Of a stretch of 64,000 nt of DNA, positions 53,448 to 61,771 are shown in pieces; the first letter of the stretch is position 1; every line of letters begins with the position of its first letter. This DNA is from Hallerella sp963656065 (GTDB lineage: Bacteria; Fibrobacterota; Fibrobacteria; Fibrobacterales; Fibrobacteraceae). The notes beneath the pieces were generated by a model that saw nothing but the letters and a program-made list of their open reading frames with translations, ran no database searches and was not told the DNA's origin. Where the stretch lies: positions 1 to 64,000 of the forward strand of contig CAVKGV010000005.1 of the NCBI GenBank assembly GCA_963656065.1, given 5' to 3'. The position numbers and the translations under genes were made by a program.

Positions 53448-54620
53448 ATGATTGAAAATGAAGATATATCTCGGATTGTGCAAAAAGACGGTAAGGAATT
53501 CTTTTTGGTGGGGACTGCGCACATTTCTAAGGAGTCCAAGGAACTGGTGGCGAAATCGATTGCCGATTTGCAGCCGGATACGGTGTGCGTGGAGCTCGAC
53601 GAGGGAAGGCTCAAATCCCTGGAAGATCCGGAACGGTGGAAAAAGACCGATTTGCGGAAAATCATCCGGGAACGTCAATTGGGAACGCTCTTGGCAAATC
53701 TCGTATTGGGCTCTTACCAGAAGCGGATGGGGACGCAGACGGGAGTGCGTCCCGGTGCAGAACTTTATGAAGCGGTGCTGGAAGCGAGAAAGGAAAAAAT
53801 TCCGCTGGTTCTCGCCGACAGGGATATAAAAGTGACGCTTCGACGGACATGGAGCGTGACACCGTGGTATCGCAAACTGTCGCTTGTCGCATCGCTTTTT
53901 TCGAGCCTCTTTGACAAGACGGAAGTAAGCGAGGAGGAGCTGAAGCATATTCGGGAAAAGGATTCTCTTTCGACGATGATGCAGGAATTTGGGAACGCTT
54001 TCCCGGAAGTCAAGTCCGTCCTTATCGACGAACGGGACGCCTATCTCGCTAGTCGGATCCGCAACGCTCCGGGGAAAAAAGTCTTGGCCGTTGTCGGTGC
54101 GGGGCATGTCGCAGGCATTCGGAACATCATCGAAAAAGAGGCTCCGCTTCCGAGCGAAGAGGAACTTTGCGAAATCAAACCGTCGTCTCCGGTATTTAAG
54201 ATTCTTGGCTGGGCGGTGACTGCAGCGATAATTCTTTCGATTCTTTTTGTTGGCTATCATTCGGGCATGGAAAAAGCGGGCGAGTTGACGCTCAACTGGA
54301 TCCTTCTCACGGGCGGAGGGGCGATGCTCGGTGCAATTGTCGCCGGAGCGCATCCGCTTGCGATTCTTACGGCTCTTGTAGCAGCCCCGTTTACCGGGCT
54401 TACGCCGCTTATCGGTGTGGGATTTTTTGTCGCGTTGGTGCAAGTGTATATGAGGCCTCCGCGGGTCGAGGAATTTGAAACCGTCTCGGAAGATATCTGG
54501 AAGGTTTCCCGCTGGTGGAAAAATCGCCTGACTCGTGTAATCCTCTGTTTTCTGCTTCCCGGCTTTCCGGCCATCATCGGGAAAATCATCGCCCTTGTCG
54601 GGATTTACCGAGCATTTTGA
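53448..54620 (+). CDS. TraB/PrgY-family membrane protein
   Basis: A 390-aa protein. The N-terminal TIKI/TraB domain carries GTAHIS near residue 23, VCVELDEGRLKSL and GAGHVAGI near 221, the conserved His/Glu sites that suggest a metal-dependent hydrolase. Four membrane segments (about 245-385) form the C-terminal half. PrgY blocks peptide pheromone activity in Enterococcus; most bacterial homologues have unknown roles. The start ATG has no strong ribosome-binding site. It is followed by the repeat-rich gap at 54621-55152. Confidence 0.85.
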   Translation: MIENEDISRIVQKDGKEFFLVGTAHISKESKELVAKSIADLQPDTVCVELDEGRLKSLEDPERWKKTDLRKIIRERQLGTLLANLVLGSYQKRMGTQTGVRPGAELYEAVLEARKEKIPLVLADRDIKVTLRRTWSVTPWYRKLSLVASLFSSLFDKTEVSEEELKHIREKDSLSTMMQEFGNAFPEVKSVLIDERDAYLASRIRNAPGKKVLAVVGAGHVAGIRNIIEKEAPLPSEEELCEIKPSSPVFKILGWAVTAAIILSILFVGYHSGMEKAGELTLNWILLTGGGAMLGAIVAGAHPLAILTALVAAPFTGLTPLIGVGFFVALVQVYMRPPRVEEFETVSEDIWKVSRWWKNRLTRVILCFLLPGFPAIIGKIIALVGIYRAF

Positions 54621-54712
54621 GCTGGTTTTCTTTTGATTGAGCTTAGTTGAGAAAACTTAGAGCTTGGAACAGCAAACGTTTAAATTCGCAGGAAGCGGAA
54701 ATTAAACGTTCG

Positions 54713-54862
54713 CACGTCTAGGCTTTTGTCGCGAAGCGACTAGGTCGCCTACCCGGCAACCACCCTGTCATTCTGGAGCGGAGCGATAGAATCAGCCACA
54801 CTTTTTTTCAGAGATTTCGATTTGCCGTCATTCTGGAGGTTCCAAAGGAACCGATAGAATCC
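54713..54862 (+). repeat. Composite repeat module, copy A, with two hairpin elements
   Basis: This block holds a GTCGCGAAGCGAC stem-loop segment (54713-54756), hairpin elements at 54767-54793 and 54827-54862 (GTCATTCTGGAG, variable centre, CGATAGAATC), and a T-rich spacer. Both outer parts recur in inverted orientation at 59019-59199. Two further hairpin elements lie on the minus strand at 54916-54949 and 55029-55066. The whole gap 54621-55152 (532 bases) shows no gene, only these elements and CTC-rich tracts. Confidence 0.85.
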
Positions 54863-55152
54863 ACGTTCACAGTTATCCAACTCTATTCTAAGTTCTAAAC
54901 TCTCAGCTCTGACTAGGTCCTATCGGTCGCGAGCTCCCTCCAGGATGACCGCTAGAAGCAAAAGTTCGCTCAGAAGTCATTCCTCTCTCAACTCTTCACT
55001 CTCCACTCTGAGCACAAAGCTCTGGCATGGATCCTATCGCTCCGCATAGCTACGCTCCAGGATGACAGAAGAGCGTTCATGCCCACCGTCATTCCACACT
55101 CCACTCTTCACACTCCACTCTGAGAACTCAGTTCTAAGCTCTGACTCGGCGC

Positions 55153-57000
55153 CTACCGATTTTCGAGAATTTCGATTTTGCTTTTTTGCCTATGAAATGC
55201 TCTCGCGATGAATTTTCCGCGAGGAAGTTTTTCCAGTGAAATCGTTTCCGCACCTGTTGAAAGCTTTTTTGTCAAAACCCTGTGCCCTGTCAAGTCGAAA
55301 ATTTCGATACGATCGGCATTTTGTACCGTAAGCGATTTCCCGGAAAGAAAAATTTGGATGTCGGTGGGGTTTCGGGAAAATTCCGGAATCGCTGTAAACG
55401 TGGGAGCCTGGGCGCTCAGCGTGAACTTGCCGATGTAATTGGAACCGGTCAGATTGTCGAAGTAGGCGGAATCGTTTGCAAAACGGACCGTGGAATAGTT
55501 GCTGTCCGCGGGCCAATTCCCGTATTGTGAAATGCGCAGAAATACTGCGTATTCGCCTTCGGAAAGGGAGTCGGGAAGTTTCGCTTCGAGCCGGATTTCG
55601 TTCATGCCGTCGAAAGTTGTCTCTGCCAGAATATTAGCGTAATCGGCGATGTTTCCTTTTTCGTCGAACGGGGATTTTAATTTTACCGTTCGGGAACGTA
55701 TCGTCTGCGGGTCAAAGTTTCCGCTTTGCTTGAGTTCAATGGGTGTGCCGTAGCCGTCGCCTTCTATTTTTCGGAGGACGATGGTCATTGGACTCGATTT
55801 TGTCATGTTGCCGAAGCCGACGTTTTGAATCTTTAGCCGTATCGACAAGTCGCTTTTTGGCCCGAGGGAATCCAACAGGTAGGATTCCTTGAGAACGTAG
55901 CGGTAGCCCAGATGGTCATCGATATATTTGAATGCGGAAGTGTAGCCGGAATCGATCGGGTCGCGCGGCGTGAATGTCGTATTTTTCCATTCCGCGATTA
56001 GGTTGTCGTTCCATTGGATGTTTAAATAATTTGTGTGGGTGCGGAATCCTTCGTAGGAGAGAAATTCGACGGTGTTGATCTTTTTGTAACCGTTTGCAGT
56101 CGTGAGAGCTTCTCCGCCATAGCTTGTGTTCGCCCCGTATTTTTCGAGCCAGGCGATGCCCTCTTCACGGCAGATGCTTTCGGCGCAGTTTTCGCCCCAC
56201 GTGCCGTAATCGTATTCTGTTCCCAGGTAGCCATCGTTGAAAAGCCCGACGCGGTAGATGTCCGCTCCGATGGAGTCCGCTTTCGCTTGAAAGTACGGGC
56301 TGTCGGTACGGAATGTGACGTCGTATCGGTCGTCTCCCTCTGCGGGAAATTCAAAAGCCTGTGCAACGACTGCCGGCGTCCTTGCGCTGAGTCCGATGGA
56401 TTTTGTATGCCGGATCAGTTCCCGCAACGCTTCGCCTGCATTTGGCGGACCGGAAAGCTTGCTTGTGTGATTTTCTCCATAAGGTCCGTACATGCCCAGT
56501 TCCACGGCGGTGATGACATCATCGTATTCGTCATAGACTTCGGCGAGTTGCCGGACGTGCCGTAAAATCCATTCCTGTCCGGGTTCCATTTCGAAGCCTT
56601 TCTGGTATTTCCAGCTGCCGACATACCACGGGTCGTAGGAAAACCTCACGATGACGGTTGAATTCTGGGCACGAATCCGGTCGAGATATTTTCGAAATGA
56701 ATCCAGAAAATCTTCGGTCAGGTCCTGGGTCGTTCCGTGGCTGTAATTCGTGGAGTCTCCCCAACGGGAATTGCTTGAAAATTCGGAAATGTCCGCGCGC
56801 AAATGGATGAAACGGTTGCCGTAAGGCTTGTATTCCTCGGCGGTCGTTTTAAAGTGAATGACCTGTGGCGTGTAAAATCCGCGGTCGGGATTGTAAAATG
56901 TCTGCATCTGGTCGGCATCGTCGATATCTTGCTTGATTACGCTTGCGGCAAACGAGAATGCCGCGGTCGAGCAGAGGAGGGCAGTCGTCAAGAAGCGCAT
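55153..57000 (-). CDS. Secreted DUF4874/DUF4832 protein with C-terminal sorting-like domain
   Basis: A 615-aa secreted protein with a signal peptide (to about residue 18). DUF4874 (about 30-230: FYNPDRGFYTPQ, LRADISEFS) and DUF4832 (about 240-440: DIYRVGLFNDGYLGT) are found in secreted proteins linked to polysaccharide degradation; a TIM-barrel hydrolase-like fold is likely, but activity is not proven. The last 80 residues (VQNADRIEIFDLTGHRVLTK and LPRGKFIARAF) resemble a type 9 secretion or Fibrobacter sorting tail. It is a single gene at the end of the repeat-rich gap. Confidence 0.82.
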   Translation of the reverse strand: MRFLTTALLCSTAAFSFAASVIKQDIDDADQMQTFYNPDRGFYTPQVIHFKTTAEEYKPYGNRFIHLRADISEFSSNSRWGDSTNYSHGTTQDLTEDFLDSFRKYLDRIRAQNSTVIVRFSYDPWYVGSWKYQKGFEMEPGQEWILRHVRQLAEVYDEYDDVITAVELGMYGPYGENHTSKLSGPPNAGEALRELIRHTKSIGLSARTPAVVAQAFEFPAEGDDRYDVTFRTDSPYFQAKADSIGADIYRVGLFNDGYLGTEYDYGTWGENCAESICREEGIAWLEKYGANTSYGGEALTTANGYKKINTVEFLSYEGFRTHTNYLNIQWNDNLIAEWKNTTFTPRDPIDSGYTSAFKYIDDHLGYRYVLKESYLLDSLGPKSDLSIRLKIQNVGFGNMTKSSPMTIVLRKIEGDGYGTPIELKQSGNFDPQTIRSRTVKLKSPFDEKGNIADYANILAETTFDGMNEIRLEAKLPDSLSEGEYAVFLRISQYGNWPADSNYSTVRFANDSAYFDNLTGSNYIGKFTLSAQAPTFTAIPEFSRNPTDIQIFLSGKSLTVQNADRIEIFDLTGHRVLTKKLSTGAETISLEKLPRGKFIARAFHRQKSKIEILENR

Positions 57001-57150
57001 AAAAGTTTCCTTGTTGGAATTTAAAGTATATTATGCCGAGACTTCTCAAACGGTTGTAAGTTTTTCTTGCCTGCGAAAACCGGGAAGCAGACTAACTCCT
57101 TGTCTTTTTTCGCCGTGACCGATTTGACGTTTTTGGGACAGGAAAATTTT

Positions 57151-57660
57151 TCAAAACGGAAACTGAATTTTAATTTCACACTTTTTGCGGGAAAGATCGA
57201 GCTGCAAGCTTTCGATGGCATAATGATGGTTATAGAGGGCCCAAAGCCATGCGAGCATTGCTCCGCAGGAATCATCTAGGACCATGCCGGAATGTCCTTC
57301 TTTCCAGGAGTATTTAGGCATAAGTTCTTCTAGGTCCGCTATGCGGAGCCGAGGATTGCTGTTGGATTCGATGAGAAAATTGGGGACGATATCGACGTAG
57401 TGAATTTTTCGGTTTTTCCCGGACCAGTCCTTTTCCGAATAAGGTTCGGAAACGATGCGCCCGCTCATCACGATTCCGGTATTGTCCTTGCCGACGCGGA
57501 GCATAAAAAAACGGTCTCCGCTGTGAATTTTCTCGTGTTCCCAGACGCTCCAGCTTAATTTATAGTCTTGCGAGTCTTGTGCGCATTTCAAGGCTTTTTC
57601 GAAGTCTTCCATGCGGAAACTTGAAGTTTCGGGATTCCATCTCAATAAAACGACGCTCAT
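57151..57660 (-). CDS. PUA/EVE-like domain protein
   Basis: A 169-aa cytosolic protein. VVLLRWNPETSSFRMEDFEK, WSVWEHEKIHSGDRFFMLRV and VMSGRIVSEPY suggest an EVE/PUA-like beta-barrel that may bind modified nucleic acid bases; this is a pattern-level call. The C-terminal Trp-rich region (AMLAWLWALYNHHYAIESL) is unusual. ATG at 57660 follows AAGGAAAA; the upstream frame is open but lacks a ribosome site. It is a single gene. Confidence 0.55.
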   Translation of the reverse strand: MSVVLLRWNPETSSFRMEDFEKALKCAQDSQDYKLSWSVWEHEKIHSGDRFFMLRVGKDNTGIVMSGRIVSEPYSEKDWSGKNRKIHYVDIVPNFLIESNSNPRLRIADLEELMPKYSWKEGHSGMVLDDSCGAMLAWLWALYNHHYAIESLQLDLSRKKCEIKIQFPF

Positions 57661-57845
57661 CGGTTTTCCTTGTTGGGGTTTTAATATAAAATAATCTCTT
57701 GATTTGTCAGATATTGTCAAAATAAAAGGATGGAATCGTTTGGAAAAATTCTTGAGCTTTGTTTTTCCGCATAAAATCAAATTCTTGTCTGTCGGATGCC
57801 GGCAACTTTGTATATTTTACGTGTATCAAGAAGGAGTTTTTGACG

Positions 57846-58379
57846 ATGAATCTTGAAAATCTGGATTTGCTTTCCCAAAAGATTGAATCGATGCTCGAAG
57901 CGCTCCGCCGTCTGAAGAACGAAAAGGCGGAAGCGGAAAAATCGGTCGGCGCAAAGGTCGCTGAACTGGAAGCCTTGCAGTCGGAAATGGCGGAAAAGTC
58001 CCGGCAGATTGAAACGCTTCGGGAGGAGCTAGCAAACAGGAATGCGGATATCTCGAACCTGAATGCGGAACTTGCCACAAAGAATTCCGAGGCGGAAACA
58101 CTCCGGGCGACGGTTGCCGAGCGCGATGCCGAGTTAGAGAACCTAAAAGCTTCCCTTTCCGAAAAGGAATCGAAGCTCGCCGACATGGACAAGGTGGTGA
58201 GCGAGCAGGGCGACGAAATTCAAAATGCCCGTGAAAAGTTCCAGAACCTGCTTTCGACGATTGAAAGCGAACTCGGAACGGAAATTCCGGTGCAGTCGCC
58301 GGGTGAAGAACCGCAAGTTTCCGAGAAACAGTCGAATGATTCGGCAGAGGAGTCTGCACAAGCGGATTTTTTCGGCTGA
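57846..58379 (+). CDS. ZapB-like coiled-coil protein
   Basis: A 177-aa protein, almost wholly a coiled coil (about 1-140; heptads such as LEALRRLKNEKAEAEKSV), then a Ser/Glu/Pro-rich tail ending in QADFFG. A conserved N-terminal LENLDLLSQKIESMLEALRR precedes the coil. It lies 55 bases upstream of zapA, so a divisome role in organising FtsZ is likely; sequence similarity to ZapB is general, not specific. AAGGAG is nine bases before the ATG. Confidence 0.65.
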   Translation: MNLENLDLLSQKIESMLEALRRLKNEKAEAEKSVGAKVAELEALQSEMAEKSRQIETLREELANRNADISNLNAELATKNSEAETLRATVAERDAELENLKASLSEKESKLADMDKVVSEQGDEIQNAREKFQNLLSTIESELGTEIPVQSPGEEPQVSEKQSNDSAEESAQADFFG

Positions 58380-58434
58380 GGTGGTTCGCAGCCACCGATT
58401 CGTTTGGCGTCGGAATGAAGGAATGAGGTGACCA

Positions 58435-58773
58435 ATGGACGCTCGGGATTCTTCCTTGCATACAACTCGGGTTGAAATCGGGAACGACCGGTTTCAAATC
58501 CAGACGGATCTTACCGATGCGGAACTTTCTGCGATTGTCGCCTATGTGACAAAAAAAGTCGAAACATACGTGAAGACGGACGCAAGAATGGATATGCGGA
58601 AGCAGATGCTTCTGATGGCGATGGATATTACATCGGAACTTTTCGATATGCGCCGTCGCCACGCCCGATACAAGGAATTTTACCAGGAGAGCCAGAAAGT
58701 GGCGAAAGTTCTTGTCGATATGCTGTCCGATGAACTTGACAGATTGCAAGCATCATCACATTTTGACAAATAA
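58435..58773 (+). CDS. zapA: ZapA, FtsZ-ring stabiliser
   Basis: A 112-aa protein. The N-terminal VEIGNDRFQIQTDLTDAELS (beta-alpha domain) and the C-terminal coiled coil are typical of ZapA, which bundles FtsZ filaments. A 6S RNA candidate follows at 58843, as zapA-ssrS in many bacteria. It is probably translated with the ZapB-like gene. Confidence 0.88.
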   Translation: MDARDSSLHTTRVEIGNDRFQIQTDLTDAELSAIVAYVTKKVETYVKTDARMDMRKQMLLMAMDITSELFDMRRRHARYKEFYQESQKVAKVLVDMLSDELDRLQASSHFDK

Positions 58774-58807
58774 ATGACAAAAGTACAGAAATAACGACAA
58801 AAAATGC

Positions 58808-58836
58808 TTGTTTCGGGAGCGTTTCCTGTTTATATT
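58808..58836 (+). promoter_or_regulatory. Strong sigma-70-type promoter of the 6S-like RNA
   Basis: TTGTTT (58808-58813) and TATATT (58831-58836) are separated by exactly 17 bases. The predicted start, seven bases on, is G58843, the first base of the closing stem. Confidence 0.8.
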
Positions 58837-58842
58837 AAAAAA

Positions 58843-59003
58843 GGCATCCTTCGGTAGTTATGCCCGATCTAACAAGATTCAATCAGCTCCGAACTCTTGC
58901 TTCGATGTTTATGCCCGGTCTTTTGACCCTGAAAAACTGACAGGCGAGGTGGGCTATCTTTTCTAGAAGAGTAGCTTCGAGCGTAGAGAACCCGAAGGGT
59001 GCC
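58843..59003 (+). ncRNA. ssrS: Probable 6S RNA
   Basis: GGCATCCTTCGG (58843-58854) pairs over 12 bases with CCGAAGGGTGCC (58992-59003), with one T-G pair; a six-T run follows, so the closing stem also acts as the terminator. Inside, GGTC/GACC (near 58917 and 58925) forms an apical hairpin, ACTCTT/AAGAGT pairs across the arms and GCTTCGAGC forms a small 3' stem. Its own promoter lies at 58808. It follows zapA. 6S RNA binds housekeeping RNA polymerase; the large internal unpaired region fits. Identity is inferred from synteny, size and shape. Confidence 0.7.
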
Positions 59004-59018
59004 TTTTTTGTTTTTATT

Positions 59019-59199
59019 GGATTCTATCGGCTTTCAGCCTCCAGAATGACGACAAATCGAAATCTCTGAAAAAAAGCGTGGCCTTGGAGGTGGTTGCAAG
59101 GAAGGGGGACCTTGGCCTTCGCAACTCGGAAAGGTCCCCCTACCTTGCCCCTCGCCGGGTAGGCGACCCAGTCGCTTCGCGACAAAAAGCCTAGACGTC
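59019..59199 (-). repeat. Composite repeat module, copy B (inverted)
   Basis: This is an inverted copy of the module at 54713-54862. It has a hairpin element (59019-59050), the AAATCGAAATCTCTG spacer, and a GTCGC/GCGAC block (59155-59199). Between them is an insertion with a perfect 11-base stem, AGGGGGACCTT (59103-59113) with AAGGTCCCCCT (59131-59141). The tail 59200-59278 is CCCTAATCCCTACTCCCTA-like low-complexity DNA. No gene is seen in 59010-59278. Confidence 0.85.
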
Positions 59200-59278
59200 C
59201 GCGGCCTAATCCCTGTTCCCTAATCCCTACTCCCTAGGAGCTTAAATGTCCGCGACTCTAAAATCTATCAACTAAGCT

Positions 59279-60400
59279 CTAGATTTTCTGGTAGAGCCTT
59301 AATCCGAAATCGGGGAGTTTGGCGATAATTCTGTCAATAAGGGTCGCGGCAAATTCTTCGTAATCCATCCACTTCGAATAGGTGGTAAAAGCGTAGATTT
59401 CTAGGGGAATTCCATATCCGGTCGCTTCTTTTTCACGGACGATGAGCCAGCGGTTAGAGTCTATTTCGGGGAGGGAACGCAGGAATGCGTTGATGCACAG
59501 CCGGAATACTGTTAGGTTGAGCGGCTTTTCTCCTGCTGAAAGTTTCTTGTCGATGTTGTCGATGATTTCTGTATATAGGGGATTTTTCTTGAGTTCGTTG
59601 GCCTGTTCTTCGGAAAGATGGGCAACGGAACGCGCATCGATTGGAAGCGTCCGCGTGATGCGTCTCCTTTCGGATTCCTGCATCAGTCGCCAGTTTTTGA
59701 AAGGCATGGAAACGATGCTGTATGCCGGAAGAATGCTTGTCGTATTATCCCAGTTGGTGATCCGGATGCTTGTCAGCGAAACGGAATGGACTATCCCGTT
59801 GACATTTTCCTTTGGAATTTCAATCCAGTCTCCGGTGCGGACCAAATCGAATGTCGCTATCTGGATTCCGGCGGTAAATCCGAGAATGGAGTCTTTAAAA
59901 ATAAGGATGAATACCGCTGTGAGGGCGCCTAGCCCGGATAGCAGCATGATGGGACTTTCCCCGGTGATTTGTGAGCCGACAAGAATGGTGCAGATCAGGA
60001 ATCCGATGAGAAGTGCCGCCTGCCTTACGCCTTGGAGCGGAATTCCCTGCTTTGAAGAATTCAGAAGAATGTGATCCGTTAATGCGTGCAGGATGGAATC
60101 ATATACCCAGAATGCGACGGTGATGATGTAGATGTTGTTTAGCGTGAAAAGGAAATGGGAAAGAAAGGTGGATTGCGGGTAGGCATAGGGAAGTCCCAGA
60201 TAGAAAACGAAACCGGGGATGATGAAAACGGCACGCTCGGGGGTTTTATGTTCAACGAGCCTGTCGTCAAACTTGTTCTTGCTTTTTTCTGCGATTTTTT
60301 TGAAAAAAGGAAGGATTAAATGACGTGAGATAATCAGAAGAAGGATGGCGATAGAAAAAAGGAGGACTAGGCCTCGATATGTTTCAAAAATATCGTTCAT
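59279..60400 (-). CDS. MscS-family mechanosensitive channel, YbdG-like
   Basis: A 373-aa protein with about five N-terminal membrane segments. The pore-lining helix is GLGALTAVFILIFKDSILGF (given as 20 residues), followed by the beta-domain VRTGDWIEIPKENVNGIVHS and SLTSIRITNWDN. The C-terminus is cytoplasmic. It protects against osmotic downshock. ATG at 60400 begins MNDIFETYRG; the upstream Met gives an unlikely N-terminus. No ribosome-binding site is obvious. Confidence 0.88.
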   Translation of the reverse strand: MNDIFETYRGLVLLFSIAILLLIISRHLILPFFKKIAEKSKNKFDDRLVEHKTPERAVFIIPGFVFYLGLPYAYPQSTFLSHFLFTLNNIYIITVAFWVYDSILHALTDHILLNSSKQGIPLQGVRQAALLIGFLICTILVGSQITGESPIMLLSGLGALTAVFILIFKDSILGFTAGIQIATFDLVRTGDWIEIPKENVNGIVHSVSLTSIRITNWDNTTSILPAYSIVSMPFKNWRLMQESERRRITRTLPIDARSVAHLSEEQANELKKNPLYTEIIDNIDKKLSAGEKPLNLTVFRLCINAFLRSLPEIDSNRWLIVREKEATGYGIPLEIYAFTTYSKWMDYEEFAATLIDRIIAKLPDFGLRLYQKI

Positions 60401-60481
60401 GTTTGCAAAATAGAAAATAATGGGCACGGGGCTACTGCGTTTGGAGTTAAGCTCTTTTGAAAATTTCTATTTTTTAAAAGT

Positions 60482-61762
60482 ATGATTTCAAAAAAGTCAG
60501 TATCCCGTTGCGTGAAAGCCCTGATGAGGGAACTTGTCATTCCGATAGTCTGTGCATTGGTGGTTATCCAATATGTTATCCAGGCGTTCCAGATTCCGAG
60601 CGGTTCCATGGAAAATACGCTGCTCACCGGCGATTTTATTTTGGGCTTAAAGTTTACCTACGGTTCCCCGATTCCGTTTACCCATTCGAAGTTTCCGGGC
60701 GTGACCAGTCCTAAAAAAGGCGATATCGTCATTTTCCGCTATCCGGGCGAGCCCGCCTATCCCGATTACGATTATGCGCGTTACACGCACTTGGCCGATG
60801 GGCTGATGTTCGGAAATTATTACTGGGATTCCAAACCGATTCCGGGGAATCCTCATTTGGTGCATTACGCTGACGGGCCGAAGGATTTTATCAAGAGGTG
60901 TGTCGCAACTTCGGGCGATACGGTTTCCGTGCGGAATGGTGTGCTGTTCCAGAACGGCGTTCCACAGGAAAAGCTGCCGGGAAAAGGAAAGTATTCGGCA
61001 TATTTCCGTTCCGCTGGGGCGCGGGATTCGCTTGATCCTGTCCGCATTCCCGCTCCGGGCGACATAATCGACTTGAAAGGGCTTTCGCTTTCGAGGCTCT
61101 GGTGGGTGAAATCCCTGATGACGCAGGAAAACCTGGATAAGAAGGTGGAACTGGAACTTTCCCTGTTCAAGGATTCCGTAGAAGCGCCGAATTATACGTT
61201 TGAAGATTTTCGGATTCCCGTGGAGAGCGACCGGAGCCTTTTGCTGAATGTGGTTCTTTCGCAAGGAAGGATTATCGGACAGGGGCTTCGCCAGGGAGAT
61301 ACGATTGTGGGACCGCTGGACTTTGCCTTGTTTGCGAAGCTTGCGCGGACTGGATTTATTCCGAAGTTTGACCCGAACGGCAATTATCCGGGGCTTTCCC
61401 GCCCGGTAAGCTATGATTATTTTGAAGGGGCGCAACTAGACGATCTCGCCTACAATGTTTCGCTGGATTCGTCGCTGTCCCTTCGGGCAAGGCTTCTGGT
61501 GGACGGTTCTCCGGTGGAAAGCTACGAGGTGAAATATCCCGTTTACTTCATGATGGGCGACAACCGGGACAATTCCGCGGACAGCCGCTACTGGGGTTTC
61601 GTTTCCCAGAAGAATATCAAGGCGAAAGCCTTTATCGTCTATTTCTCGTTTGAAAATTCCGATCAAGGCTTTTCGTTTAGGAAACCACTCACGTGGTTCC
61701 AGATTCCGTTCCGGATCCGTTACTCGCGGATAGGAAAGGTTATCCATCTGATCGGGAACTGA
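60482..61762 (+). CDS. lepB: Signal peptidase I with an enlarged central region
   Basis: A 426-aa membrane-bound serine protease that removes signal peptides. Ser42 in PSGSMENTL is the nucleophile and Lys138 in DFIKRC the general base; GDNRDNSADSRYWGFV lies near the C-terminus. The usual length is about 200-330 aa; here about 190 residues with no family I recognise lie between the lysine box and the GDNRDNS box. There is only one membrane segment at the N-terminus. No ribosome-binding site precedes the ATG. Confidence 0.92.
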   Translation: MISKKSVSRCVKALMRELVIPIVCALVVIQYVIQAFQIPSGSMENTLLTGDFILGLKFTYGSPIPFTHSKFPGVTSPKKGDIVIFRYPGEPAYPDYDYARYTHLADGLMFGNYYWDSKPIPGNPHLVHYADGPKDFIKRCVATSGDTVSVRNGVLFQNGVPQEKLPGKGKYSAYFRSAGARDSLDPVRIPAPGDIIDLKGLSLSRLWWVKSLMTQENLDKKVELELSLFKDSVEAPNYTFEDFRIPVESDRSLLLNVVLSQGRIIGQGLRQGDTIVGPLDFALFAKLARTGFIPKFDPNGNYPGLSRPVSYDYFEGAQLDDLAYNVSLDSSLSLRARLLVDGSPVESYEVKYPVYFMMGDNRDNSADSRYWGFVSQKNIKAKAFIVYFSFENSDQGFSFRKPLTWFQIPFRIRYSRIGKVIHLIGN

Positions 61763-61771
61763 TGCGCTGAA

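Noticed and set aside
54621..55152. Insertion sequence in the repeat-rich gap
   Set aside because: No transposase fragment is found in any frame; the repeats are short hairpins and low-complexity tracts.
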